Origin: an uncultured Clostridia bacterium | GTDB lineage: Bacteria > Bacillota_A > Clostridia > TANB77 > CAG-508 | Assembly: GCA_944390995.1 (NCBI GenBank) | Contig: CALXSA010000002.1 | Coordinates: 1 to 58,481 of the forward strand | Direction of reading: 5' to 3' | DNA: 58,481 nt | Shown here: positions 8,803-15,996 of the stretch, in pieces | Layout of the letters: each line of letters opens with the position of its first letter | Numbering within the stretch: the first letter of the stretch is position 1 | Position numbers and translations under genes: made by a program | The notes under the pieces: generated by a model | Database searches by the model: none | What the model saw: the letters and a program-made list of their open reading frames with translations, nothing else | What the model was told of the DNA's origin: nothing

Positions 8803-8857
8803 TTCGTTTTGGGGACAGGTCTCGTAGCGAAATTTTTTTCGTTTTAGGGACAGGTCT
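8803..8857. repeat. two direct copies of a REP-like 20-mer
   Basis: The 20-mer TTCGTTTTGGGGACAGGTCT (8803-8822) recurs with one change at 8838-8857, followed by a C-rich end (GTCCCCCC). GGGGAC/GTCCCC ends of this kind also occur at 11465-11480 after the MATE gene. It looks like a dispersed extragenic repeat. Confidence 0.5.
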
Positions 8858-8917
8858 AGGCAAAAGTTGTTTTTTTCTTCGTCCCCCCTATATCTATTTT
8901 CTAATAGGTGCTACGCG

Positions 8918-9376
8918 CTACCTGTTAAGCAAATACACTCCTATATTTAAGTAGGTCGCGAATGCAGTCCATATTAAGTATGGAATTTGTAAATATGCTG
9001 CAAGTTTGTTCTTTTTATTAAATGTTACAATCATGGAAATTATTAGTATTAGTAATAGCACTATCCATATGCTTGATAATAGTCTGGCTTTTAGTACAAA
9101 GAATAGTATTGGCCAAATTAGATTTACTATTAGCTGAAGATAATATGCTCTGTTTACATTTTCATCTGTCAAGTTTCTGGTGTCTAGTATTCCGTACGAA
9201 ATTCCCATTAGTATATATAATATGGTCCAGACAATTCCGAATATGAAACCTGGTGGCGAAAGTGGCGGTTTGTTTAGCGTGTTATAGTCCATAAAACCCG
9301 ATATTGCAAAACCTATAAGTCCTCCTGCTATTACTGGTATTAATATGCTTTTTATCCATTTCCACCTATTGTTCAT
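8918..9376 (-). CDS. TspO/MBR family membrane protein
   Basis: This 152-residue protein has five hydrophobic helices, as in TspO/MBR translocator proteins that bind tetrapyrroles and related ligands in the cytoplasmic membrane. Family marks are the PPLSPPGFIFGIVWTILY segment after helix 1 and the Trp/Asn-rich helices (NLIWPILFF, IWTAFATYLN). A perfect AAGGAGG precedes ATG 9374-9376. A strong terminator (9400-9441) separates it from the upstream DUF2207 gene, so it probably has its own transcript. In bacteria the family is linked to porphyrin handling and stress; the role here is unknown. Confidence 0.88.
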   Translation of the reverse strand: MNNRWKWIKSILIPVIAGGLIGFAISGFMDYNTLNKPPLSPPGFIFGIVWTILYILMGISYGILDTRNLTDENVNRAYYLQLIVNLIWPILFFVLKARLLSSIWIVLLLILIISMIVTFNKKNKLAAYLQIPYLIWTAFATYLNIGVYLLNR

Positions 9377-9399
9377 AGTACCTCCTTACGTAATTCAAA

Positions 9400-9441
9400 A
9401 AAGTGAATACAACGTAACTCTTGTTACATTATATTCACTTT
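9400..9441 (-). terminator. intrinsic terminator after the DUF2207 gene
   Basis: A 19-bp stem (9400-9418 with 9423-9441, including G-U pairs, 4-nt loop) is followed on the minus strand by six T. It ends transcription from the DUF2207 gene before tspO. Confidence 0.8.
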
Positions 9442-9448
9442 CTTGCAG

Positions 9449-11359
9449 TTATATACATATGAATAAAATATTTTTTTCTATTTTGGTGACTGCGCTATCT
9501 GCCGCCGCCACCTCCGCCGGCCACCGGCCTCCTCCGCCGCCACCAGAGAAGCCGCCACCTCCTCCTGAGCCTGATGAATAGGCAGAGCTTATAGAACTAT
9601 TTATTGCGCTATTAAAGCTTGTTGAAAAGTTGCTATGATACATGAAATACATGTATGTTGATGTGTGGAAATTATCTAATTCGTCAATGTTCGGATAAAT
9701 TGTTTTTAATTGTTTTAGTACTTTGTCTGCTATTCCAAATGCTGTTGCATATACTAAGTATTTTTCCCAAACTTCAAGTGCTGGTACTTCCTTCTCATCT
9801 AGTAGCGAGAAGTCTTCCATGTATTTTTTCATGCCTTTCCATTTTTCCTTTTCGTCTATTCCTTTTTGTGTTAATACATTTATTCTATTTTTTATCTTTG
9901 AGCACATTATTCCGTTAATCAAAAGCACTATTGCTACTGGGAATATCCAGAACAATGCTGCAATCGTAAGAGCAAAATATGTTGCTGCCATATTTTTATA
10001 TTTTGTGTGTTCTTCTTTTTCTTGCTTGTTAAAGCAACCTTCTTTTGCAAGCTGTGTCTCTATTTCTCTCTTGGTTTGTGATATTAGCAGCTGTACAGAA
10101 GTAGAATGTTTTTTTATGTATTTTTCGAGCTCTTTAAGCTCTATTTCGTCTTTCTCCTTTTCTACTTTATTTACAAAATTTAATATTCCCGCTTCGTCTT
10201 CCTTTAATGCCGGATTTGCCGGCTTTAGCCTTTTTATGTATATTTTGTCTTTCCCTTTTTCGTCTTTTTCTACTCGCAGTTCAATGAATTTCTTTAGGTC
10301 TAAGTCTAGCAATGTTGCTGAAAATATGTTCCCGAATTTACTATCGAATATGCTGTATGGTTCTTCTAACAAGTATAGTGCCTCTCCTGGTGTAACATCT
10401 ATTTCTGGCAAATCTCTAAAATACTCTAGTTCTTGTTCTGGTTTGAATTTGTTTAAAGTAGCTAACTTTTTTGAGTATTTTACTATTTTGGTTATAAGCC
10501 AGATACATATTGCTATTGCCGCTAGTATATAAAGCAGCCTAAAAATATCTTCCTTATTTTCTTCCCACATTCTTCTTGCATTTGCAGCATTTGCCCATTT
10601 TGTTTCTTCTTTTACAACTTCGTCATATCTGCTACTATTGTAAGTCCTGCCACTCGTTTTAATCATGTTGGTTGGGAATAGACTTCTTACTTCTACATAT
10701 CTTCCAGCTCTAAAGTTTGAAAGTTCGAATTTTATTTTGTTGTTTGCTGTAACATAAATTTCGCCGTTTAGCCCCTCTGTATGTCCCCAAACCTTAACGT
10801 CTTCTTTATTTGCTGCTGCCTCTGGCAAGATTATGGTTCCCGTAATTTCGTCTGCATCTACTTCAAAGTCCTCTCCTACAAACTGCCAATAAAGCTCTGC
10901 ATAATCATTATATTTTCCTATTGCGTCATTTACTGTATATGAAATTTCGTATTCTCTTGTATCGCTCTTGTTGTCTAAACCTACTCCCCAAGCAATTTCA
11001 AATTTATTCTTTTTGATTTGTAAGCCATAATAACAATCTTTTGTGACATGGTACATTTCCTTGTTTATCTGAGTAAATTCTTTTTCAATTCCATCTGTAA
11101 TTTCTCTTACTTTCACATCACTAATTGATGAATATTTGTCCTTATCTAATATAAAGTCTTTGTACAACGTGTTGGTATCGTAAATTCTTATGTCCCATGT
11201 TTCGGTTACTTCCATGCTCCCATCGGAATTTACTGTGACTTGGAAGTCCAAATTCTTCAAGTCTAGGCTACTGTCTGCGTTCGAAACGTTGCTGAAAATC
11301 ACTGTTGCAAGTAAAGTTATCAGCAGCAATAGCAGTGTTTTTCCTAACCTTTTCAACAT
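9449..11359 (-). CDS. DUF2207 domain membrane protein
   Basis: This 636-residue secreted or membrane protein has a signal peptide (1-28) ending near SNA, an extracellular DUF2207 beta domain (about 33-240), a membrane helix near 275-292, a cytosolic region, paired helices near 470-500 and a Gly-rich tail. Function of the family is unknown. Normal members end in a run of Gly and Arg. Here two GGCCGG sites in the Gly tract look like single-C insertions, shifting the frame so that the tail reads RWPAEVAAAD.. and runs to 9449. Removing both C restores ten Gly, Arg and a stop at 9495-9497. Confidence 0.85.
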   Translation of the reverse strand: MLKRLGKTLLLLLITLLATVIFSNVSNADSSLDLKNLDFQVTVNSDGSMEVTETWDIRIYDTNTLYKDFILDKDKYSSISDVKVREITDGIEKEFTQINKEMYHVTKDCYYGLQIKKNKFEIAWGVGLDNKSDTREYEISYTVNDAIGKYNDYAELYWQFVGEDFEVDADEITGTIILPEAAANKEDVKVWGHTEGLNGEIYVTANNKIKFELSNFRAGRYVEVRSLFPTNMIKTSGRTYNSSRYDEVVKEETKWANAANARRMWEENKEDIFRLLYILAAIAICIWLITKIVKYSKKLATLNKFKPEQELEYFRDLPEIDVTPGEALYLLEEPYSIFDSKFGNIFSATLLDLDLKKFIELRVEKDEKGKDKIYIKRLKPANPALKEDEAGILNFVNKVEKEKDEIELKELEKYIKKHSTSVQLLISQTKREIETQLAKEGCFNKQEKEEHTKYKNMAATYFALTIAALFWIFPVAIVLLINGIMCSKIKNRINVLTQKGIDEKEKWKGMKKYMEDFSLLDEKEVPALEVWEKYLVYATAFGIADKVLKQLKTIYPNIDELDNFHTSTYMYFMYHSNFSTSFNSAINSSISSAYSSGSGGGGGFSGGGGGGRWPAEVAAADSAVTKIEKNILFICI

Positions 11360-11395
11360 ATTTTCCCCCTTTAACCTTCTTTTTAGTATATATAA

Positions 11396-11424
11396 ATAAT
11401 ATCATTGTTTTTGCATATATACAA
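11396..11424 (-). promoter_or_regulatory. promoter of the DUF2207 gene
   Basis: On the minus strand TTGTAT (11419-11424), 17 bp and TATTAT (11396-11401) lie just upstream of the ATG at 11359. Confidence 0.55.
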
Positions 11425-11444
11425 GGGGAATTTACAAATTAAGA

Positions 11445-11472
11445 ACGGAGAAAAGCTGCTTTTTTTCTCCGT
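11445..11472 (-). terminator. hairpin after the MATE-kinase gene
   Basis: A 10-bp perfect stem, ACGGAGAAAA with TTTTCTCCGT, lies 14 nt past the stop of the MATE-kinase gene. Little U-tract follows on the minus strand, so it may act as an RNA 3' end stabiliser rather than a strong terminator. Its GTCCCC flank resembles the repeat at 8803. Confidence 0.5.
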
Positions 11473-11485
11473 CCCCAAAAACTGT

Positions 11486-13489
11486 TTAGGCCAGAACTTT
11501 TTCGCGTTCTTGCACCATTTCGCAGATTATGTCTGCTGTCCTTTCAACTCCTAGTGCGTCGCTATTTACGCATATGTCGTAGTTTGATAAGTCTTTCCAC
11601 TCTTTTCCTGTGTAGTATTTGTGGTGATTTGCTCTTTGTTTGTCTATTCTTGCAATTTCCCTTTTAGCCTTTTCCTTGTTTAGGCCATAATATGTTGTTG
11701 CTCTTTTTATCTTGCTTTCCATGTCGCTATATACAAACACCTTGAAGATGTTTTGGTTTCCCTCTAGTATTCTGTCTGCACATCTTCCTACTATAACGCA
11801 CGATTCTTTGCTTGCTATGTCTTTTATTATTTCTGCCTCTTTTGCAAATAGTTCGTCTGCATTGTTAAATTCTGAGTAATATCCATTGTTTAGCGCTGCT
11901 AAAGCTCCTCTTTTTTGCTCGTTTTCCTCAATGTAGTCTTGAGATAGTCCCGTTTCTTCTGCAACTTTTATTACGAATTCCTTGTCATATAGCTTTATTC
12001 CTAATTTATCTGCTATTAGTTTGCCAACATATCTTCCGCCTGAGCCATATTCTCTTGATAGAGTTATTACAACTGGTGCTGTTAGCTTGCTTATTGGCGC
12101 TACTTCTGAAGCTACTTTCTCACCTTCTATCGCTTTGGCTTTGCCGAATTTATTAACTTGCATTGTTAGTAGTGCTACTGCCATTACAAATGCTATAGCA
12201 TCTGCAAATGGTCCTGCATAAAGTACGCCTGTAACTCCAAATAAGTGTGCAAATATAAACATTGCTGGAATTAATAGGACAATTTGTCTTGATAATGATA
12301 GCATTGCACTTTTTGCACCTTTTCCAATAGCTTGGAAGAATATTCCTGATGGAATTTGTATACCATTACAAATGCATAGCATTAGGTATATTCTGAATGC
12401 CAAGCATGCAAATTCCATGTACTTTTCGTCTCCGCTACCAAATAGTAGTATTAATTTATCTGGTATTGTTTGGAATAATATGAATGCAATTGTGCTTACA
12501 ATTAGGCTTAGTCCGAGCACCATTTTTAATGTTTTCTTTACTCTGTCATATTTTCCAGCACCGTAGTTGTAGCCTAATATTGGCTGTGCTCCTGCTGCAA
12601 TACCTATTATAATGCTATTTAAGATTTGGTTAATCTTCATTACAATGCCAAGTACTGTGATTGGTATTTCTGAACCAAATTCAGATTGGGCACCATATCT
12701 TCCAAGTAGGTTGTTTTCAACTGCCATAACAACAACAATGCTCATTTGTGTTATGAAACTGCTTATCCCTAGGGTTGCAACTTTTCTTACTATTGATAGT
12801 TTTAGTTTGAAGTCTTCTTTCTTTAATGTTACGCTCTTGAACTTTCTGATATATAGTATATTCATTAAAAATGTTACAAACTGGCTAATTGCTGTAGCAA
12901 TTGCTGCACCTTCTACTCCCATGTGTAGGGCAAATATAAATATTGGGTCTAGTATGCAGTTTAAGATTGCTCCTGTAAGCATTGAAAGCATTGCAAATTT
13001 TGGGTTTCCGTCAGCTCTTATAATTGAGTTTAGTGTTGTACCAATCATCATGAATGGTAGGCCTATAACTACAAAATATCCGTATCCCAATGCATATTCT
13101 CTTAATGCATCTGTACATCCAAATAGGTTAAGTAACTGTGGTAAAAAGCTTAGCATTAGTACCAAGAAAATTACTGATACTATTATCGAGCTTAGTATTC
13201 CATTCGCTACTCCTTTTTTCGCCTCGTCTCTCTTTTTCTCTCCTAATTTTAGGCTTAAGTACGCAGATGTTCCATCACCAAGCATTAGTGCAAATGCTAG
13301 ACATATCATTGTGATTGGGAATACAACGTTTGTTGCACCATTTCCTAAATATCCAACTCCCCAACCTATGAATATTTGGTCAACTATGTTGTATAGGGAG
13401 TTTACAACTAATGAAATAATACAAGGAATTGAAAATTTTCGTATTAATTTTCCAATTTTTTCTGTTCCTAAGATGTTTTCTTTTTCCAT
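11486..13489 (-). CDS. MATE efflux transporter fused to a cytidylate kinase-like domain
   Basis: This is a two-domain protein. Residues 1 to about 460 form a MATE-family multidrug/cation antiporter with twelve hydrophobic helices in two halves. Residues 473-667 form a cytidylate kinase-like domain (PF13189 type), with SREYGSGGRYVGKL at its start and VGRCADRIL later. I choose ATG 13489 because GGAGG sits 5 nt upstream; the open frame up to 13591 is leader RNA. A kinase fused to a transporter suggests nucleotide sensing or substrate phosphorylation coupled to export, which is inference. A hairpin-rich leader of about 180 nt precedes it. Confidence 0.88.
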   Translation of the reverse strand: MEKENILGTEKIGKLIRKFSIPCIISLVVNSLYNIVDQIFIGWGVGYLGNGATNVVFPITMICLAFALMLGDGTSAYLSLKLGEKKRDEAKKGVANGILSSIIVSVIFLVLMLSFLPQLLNLFGCTDALREYALGYGYFVVIGLPFMMIGTTLNSIIRADGNPKFAMLSMLTGAILNCILDPIFIFALHMGVEGAAIATAISQFVTFLMNILYIRKFKSVTLKKEDFKLKLSIVRKVATLGISSFITQMSIVVVMAVENNLLGRYGAQSEFGSEIPITVLGIVMKINQILNSIIIGIAAGAQPILGYNYGAGKYDRVKKTLKMVLGLSLIVSTIAFILFQTIPDKLILLFGSGDEKYMEFACLAFRIYLMLCICNGIQIPSGIFFQAIGKGAKSAMLSLSRQIVLLIPAMFIFAHLFGVTGVLYAGPFADAIAFVMAVALLTMQVNKFGKAKAIEGEKVASEVAPISKLTAPVVITLSREYGSGGRYVGKLIADKLGIKLYDKEFVIKVAEETGLSQDYIEENEQKRGALAALNNGYYSEFNNADELFAKEAEIIKDIASKESCVIVGRCADRILEGNQNIFKVFVYSDMESKIKRATTYYGLNKEKAKREIARIDKQRANHHKYYTGKEWKDLSNYDICVNSDALGVERTADIICEMVQEREKVLA

Positions 13490-13597
13490 AATCTCCTCCT
13501 TTTTTGTTTTTGTCTTAACACGTTCTACGTGTATGCGCATTTTGTTGTCAATAATATCTTTATGTAAAACCTTTTTTCGCTTTTGACGCACAAAAAG

Positions 13598-13646
13598 ACA
13601 ACACCATAAATGTGTTGTACTACGCCACTTTACAAGTGACCGAGTA
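13598..13646 (-). promoter_or_regulatory. structured leader with terminator-like hairpin (candidate attenuator)
   Basis: In the leader of the MATE-kinase mRNA, two hairpins follow each other. The first is an imperfect one at 13618-13646 (TACT..AGTA with inner CACTT/AAGTG). The second is a 7-bp ACAACAC/GTGTTGT hairpin at 13598-13618 followed by CTTTTTG, which looks like an intrinsic terminator. The two touch at 13618, so competing folds are possible. I cannot match it to a known riboswitch class. Confidence 0.4.
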
Positions 13647-13674
13647 AATATTTTCCATTATAAGCGCATTATCT

Positions 13675-13703
13675 ATTTTATAATAATTTTTAATTTTTGT
13701 CAA
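13675..13703 (-). promoter_or_regulatory. promoter of the MATE-kinase gene
   Basis: On the minus strand a perfect TTGACA (13698-13703), 17 bp, then TAAAAT (13675-13680). It places the start near 13668 and gives a leader of roughly 180 nt. Confidence 0.65.
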
Positions 13704-13755
13704 ATGCAATTTGAATTTTTGTTAAAATATCGTACCGACCAGGATAAAATAGTTG

Positions 13756-13785
13756 TTGTATTAGTTTTGCTTTTTGTGGTATAAT
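13756..13785 (+). promoter_or_regulatory. promoter of the desulfoferrodoxin gene
   Basis: TTGTAT (13756-13761), 18 bp and a perfect TATAAT (13780-13785), about 55 bp before the ATG. A second TATAAT at 13794 has a poorer -35. Confidence 0.5.
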
Positions 13786-13840
13786 AGGCACGGTATAATT
13801 TTAATAAGGCATTTGCCTTAAGAAAGGATAGGTATTAAAT

Positions 13841-14221
13841 ATGAAGAATGAATTAGTTATTAAAAAATGTAGCAAATGCGGTGCTACAGTAAAAGTTATT
13901 GAAGATTGCAATTGCGATAATTGCGGAATAGTATGCTGCGGTGAGCCAATGCAAGTGATGGTTCCAAACTCAGTTGATGCAGCACTAGAAAAGCATGTAC
14001 CAACATATGAAGTTGCTGGTGATGAGCTTGTTGTAAAGGTTGCTCATGTAATGGAAGAAGAACATTTTATTGAATGGATTGCTTTAGTGTCAGAAAGCAA
14101 AGAATATTGCGTAAAGCTTTATCCTGAGCAAGATGCTGAGGCAAGATTCCCATATTTGAAGGGTGCTACTCTTTATGCTTATTGCAACAAACATGGTTTA
14201 TGGAAGGCAGATGTGGAGTAA
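13841..14221 (+). CDS. dfx: desulfoferrodoxin (superoxide reductase)
   Basis: This cytosolic 126-residue protein reduces superoxide to hydrogen peroxide without making oxygen, the usual defence of strict anaerobes. The N-terminal desulforedoxin-like domain has Cys10, Cys13 and the Cys32-Cys33 pair. The catalytic domain has Glu50-Lys51-His52, His69, His75, Cys115 and His118 for the square-pyramidal iron. The N-terminal loop is unusual: Cys23, Cys25 and Cys28 replace the usual Gly-rich linker, so this domain could bind metal differently. It is monocistronic, ending at a strong hairpin. The last 17 codons plus the terminator are duplicated at 15883. Confidence 0.93.
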   Translation: MKNELVIKKCSKCGATVKVIEDCNCDNCGIVCCGEPMQVMVPNSVDAALEKHVPTYEVAGDELVVKVAHVMEEEHFIEWIALVSESKEYCVKLYPEQDAEARFPYLKGATLYAYCNKHGLWKADVE

Positions 14222-14303
14222 TTTGTATTTTTACTAAAGGCGGAAACTTAAAATAGTTTCCGCCTCTATATATTAATACTCTAAACTGTTTTCATCTAAA
14301 AAG
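14166..14303. repeat. mosaic repeat A: dfx 3' end, hairpin, ATPase 3' end
   Basis: The left part, 14166-14265 (end of dfx plus terminator), recurs at 15883-15985. The right part, 14261-14303, recurs at 17351-17393, where it is the coding end of the truncated ATPase gene. The block therefore carries a copied stub of that gene directly behind dfx. Confidence 0.8.
14237..14265 (+). terminator. terminator of dfx
   Basis: The stem GGCGGAAACT/AGTTTCCGCC has a 6-nt loop, TAAAAT. Two further copies exist at 15949-15990 and 17329-17354; in the last one the loop is inverted (ATTTTA). Confidence 0.7.
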
Positions 14304-14331
14304 TGTAACAAAACAATTTTTTTAAAGTCTA
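14304..14331 (+). promoter_or_regulatory. ECF-type promoter of the first sigma operon
   Basis: TGTAAC (14304-14309), 17 bp and GTCTA (14327-14331) have the AAC / GTC look of extracytoplasmic-function sigma promoters. This would fit autoregulation of the sigma gene starting at 14352. Confidence 0.4.
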
Positions 14332-14351
14332 TATATATGAAAGGGGGAAAA

Positions 14352-14834
14352 ATGGAAGAAATATACAAAGAATATGCCAAAAAAATTTATACTTATTTAT
14401 TATCTTTAACAAATAATGAATACATAGCCGAAGAATTGTTGCAGGAGACTTTTTATAGTGCAATTAAAAACATTAATAAATTTAGAAATGAGGCAAGTAT
14501 TAAAACATGGTTATATACAATTGCTAAGAATAAATGGATAGATTATTGTAAAAAAAATAAAAAGTTACTTGAAACCCCTATTTATGAGAAAGAACAAGAT
14601 ATTTTGTATAGTACTTCTTTTGAGGAAGATTTCTTAAATAAAAATGAGTTGTTAGATGTATGTAAACAGATACATAAATTAGACGAAAAATCAAAAGAAG
14701 TTGTATATCTACGATTATTCACAAATTTTAGTTTTAAAGAAATAGCTAATATTATCGGAAAAACGGAAGAAAATACACGAATTATTTTCTTCCGTGCCAA
14801 AAATAAATTGAAAGGAGATATAAATCATGAATAA
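14352..14834 (+). CDS. ECF-type RNA polymerase sigma factor
   Basis: This 160-residue sigma-70 family factor has only regions 2 and 4. Region 2 is about residues 3-75 (AEELLQETFYSAIKNI, FRNEASIKTWLYTIAKN). Region 4 is about 100-155, with the helix-turn-helix NFSFKEIANIIGKTEENTRI. I choose ATG 14352, since AAGGGGG is 4 nt upstream; the ATG at 14337 contains that site. It overlaps the anti-sigma gene by 8 nt. It probably responds to envelope stress through the partner. The operon sits in a rearranged patch between copies of the dfx 3' end and has no counterpart order elsewhere in the window. Confidence 0.88.
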   Translation: MEEIYKEYAKKIYTYLLSLTNNEYIAEELLQETFYSAIKNINKFRNEASIKTWLYTIAKNKWIDYCKKNKKLLETPIYEKEQDILYSTSFEEDFLNKNELLDVCKQIHKLDEKSKEVVYLRLFTNFSFKEIANIIGKTEENTRIIFFRAKNKLKGDINHE

Positions 14835-15777
14835 AAAAGAAGAATGCGAAATATCAAGAGCTTTGTCTGTCCAATATTTAGAAAAATCACTTAATGAGGG
14901 AAGCACAAGATTTGTCGAAACTCATTTAAAAAATTGCGATACTTGTAGAGAGTATTATAAGACTATTGAAAATAAGATATATAAGAATAATGAGCAGGAC
15001 AAAATTATAACAAAACAGTTTAAAAAAATACACAATAGAATTGGTATTCTAAAGATGTCTTTGGCAGTAATATTAATTGTTATTATAGTTATAGGTTGTA
15101 TACTTTGGTTTAAGCAATCAACTTTTTCTAACATAGTAAATAAGGTTTCTACACAGGTGGAATATATGAAAGACCTTAATAATTATAAAATAACTGTACA
15201 GACCACTCAGAAGAATTTCAAAAATAATGAATCTTGGGAATACAAGGAAGTATATTATTATAAAGATGGAAAGTTAAAGAGAGAATCTGATAATAGTATT
15301 TTCTTTAATGACGATGAAAGTTTTAATTCAATAAAAGTTTATCATGATTTAAAACAAATAGAATATTATCATAATAATTTTATTGAGCAAAAGAAAGGCG
15401 ATGCCATTGGCGCTCTCTCTTATATAAAAGACAATTACGAACATTATACTTCTACAATATATAGTTTGATTTTCTCTGTACGAGAAGATAGATTTAATGG
15501 AGTAGACTGTTATGTAATAAGGTTTGGGGATGATGATAGTTATAGAGATGTATGGGTTGATAAGAATAATTTTATAACCATACGAGCTGTTAACGAAGTA
15601 CATTCAAGTTTCTTTAGAGAGGAAATATATACATTTGAGGAAAATGTTGTAACTGAGAATGACGTGGATAGTAGTGTGCTAAACTCTGAAAAGTATAGCG
15701 ATTATAAGAAAATAACAATTGAGAATGAATTACCTAAAGAAGAATTGGAAATATATAATTCATTTCAAGCAGAGTAA
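14827..15777 (+). CDS. membrane anti-sigma factor with zinc-finger-like N-terminus
   Basis: A 316-residue membrane protein. The N-terminus has a zf-HC2-like anti-sigma motif (His-x3-Cys-x2-Cys in THLKNCDTC, about 33-41) that would hold the sigma factor. One membrane helix (about 76-94) follows, then a large extracellular domain (about 100-316) rich in YYKDGKLKRES / DVWVDKNN-type strands, resembling LolA/MucB-like sensor folds. The 8-nt overlap with the sigma gene supports coupled translation. The signal sensed is unknown. A truncated response-regulator stub follows 12 nt after its stop. Confidence 0.8.
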   Translation: MNKKEECEISRALSVQYLEKSLNEGSTRFVETHLKNCDTCREYYKTIENKIYKNNEQDKIITKQFKKIHNRIGILKMSLAVILIVIIVIGCILWFKQSTFSNIVNKVSTQVEYMKDLNNYKITVQTTQKNFKNNESWEYKEVYYYKDGKLKRESDNSIFFNDDESFNSIKVYHDLKQIEYYHNNFIEQKKGDAIGALSYIKDNYEHYTSTIYSLIFSVREDRFNGVDCYVIRFGDDDSYRDVWVDKNNFITIRAVNEVHSSFFREEIYTFEENVVTENDVDSSVLNSEKYSDYKKITIENELPKEELEIYNSFQAE

Positions 15778-15789
15778 TGAGGTTTTTTT

Positions 15790-15855
15790 ATGCTAAACAT
15801 TCTTATGGTAGAAAATGATATAAATATAATATTGTTAAATTTTGAAATTTCATGA
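15790..15855 (+). pseudogene. response-regulator N-terminal stub
   Basis: A GAGG site and ATG start a 21-codon frame, MLNILMVENDINIILLNFEI.., which matches the first strand and acidic pocket of a two-component receiver domain (usually LNILIVEDDI) before a TGA. Nothing of the rest remains: by 15883 the sequence has become a copy of the dfx 3' end. It is best read as the remnant of a regulator gene cut off by the rearrangement. Confidence 0.5.
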
Positions 15856-15882
15856 AAAATTTTTGTATACTATTGGAATGAC

Positions 15883-15990
15883 CTACTCTTTATGCTTATT
15901 GCAACAAACATGGTTTATGGAAGGCAGATGTGGAGTAATTTGTATTTATTACTAAAGGCGGAAACTAAAAATAGTTTCCGCCTTTAGTAA
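15883..15990. repeat. mosaic repeat B: duplicated dfx 3' end and hairpin
   Basis: 15883-15985 repeats 14166-14265 nearly exactly: codons for the C-terminal LYAYCNKHGLWKADVE, the stop and the hairpin. The hairpin here extends to a perfect 18-bp stem (15949-15966 with 15973-15990) and serves as terminator for the ATPase gene on the minus strand. Confidence 0.85.
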
Positions 15991-15996
15991 CAGCTT

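Noticed and set aside
13490..13591. 34-residue N-terminal extension of the MATE-kinase protein
   Set aside because: A GGAGG directly before ATG 13489 and the leader hairpins make the upstream frame non-coding.
13598..13668. Guanidine or other known riboswitch in the MATE leader
   Set aside because: The hairpin loops lack the ACGR or other core sequences; reported only as an attenuator candidate.
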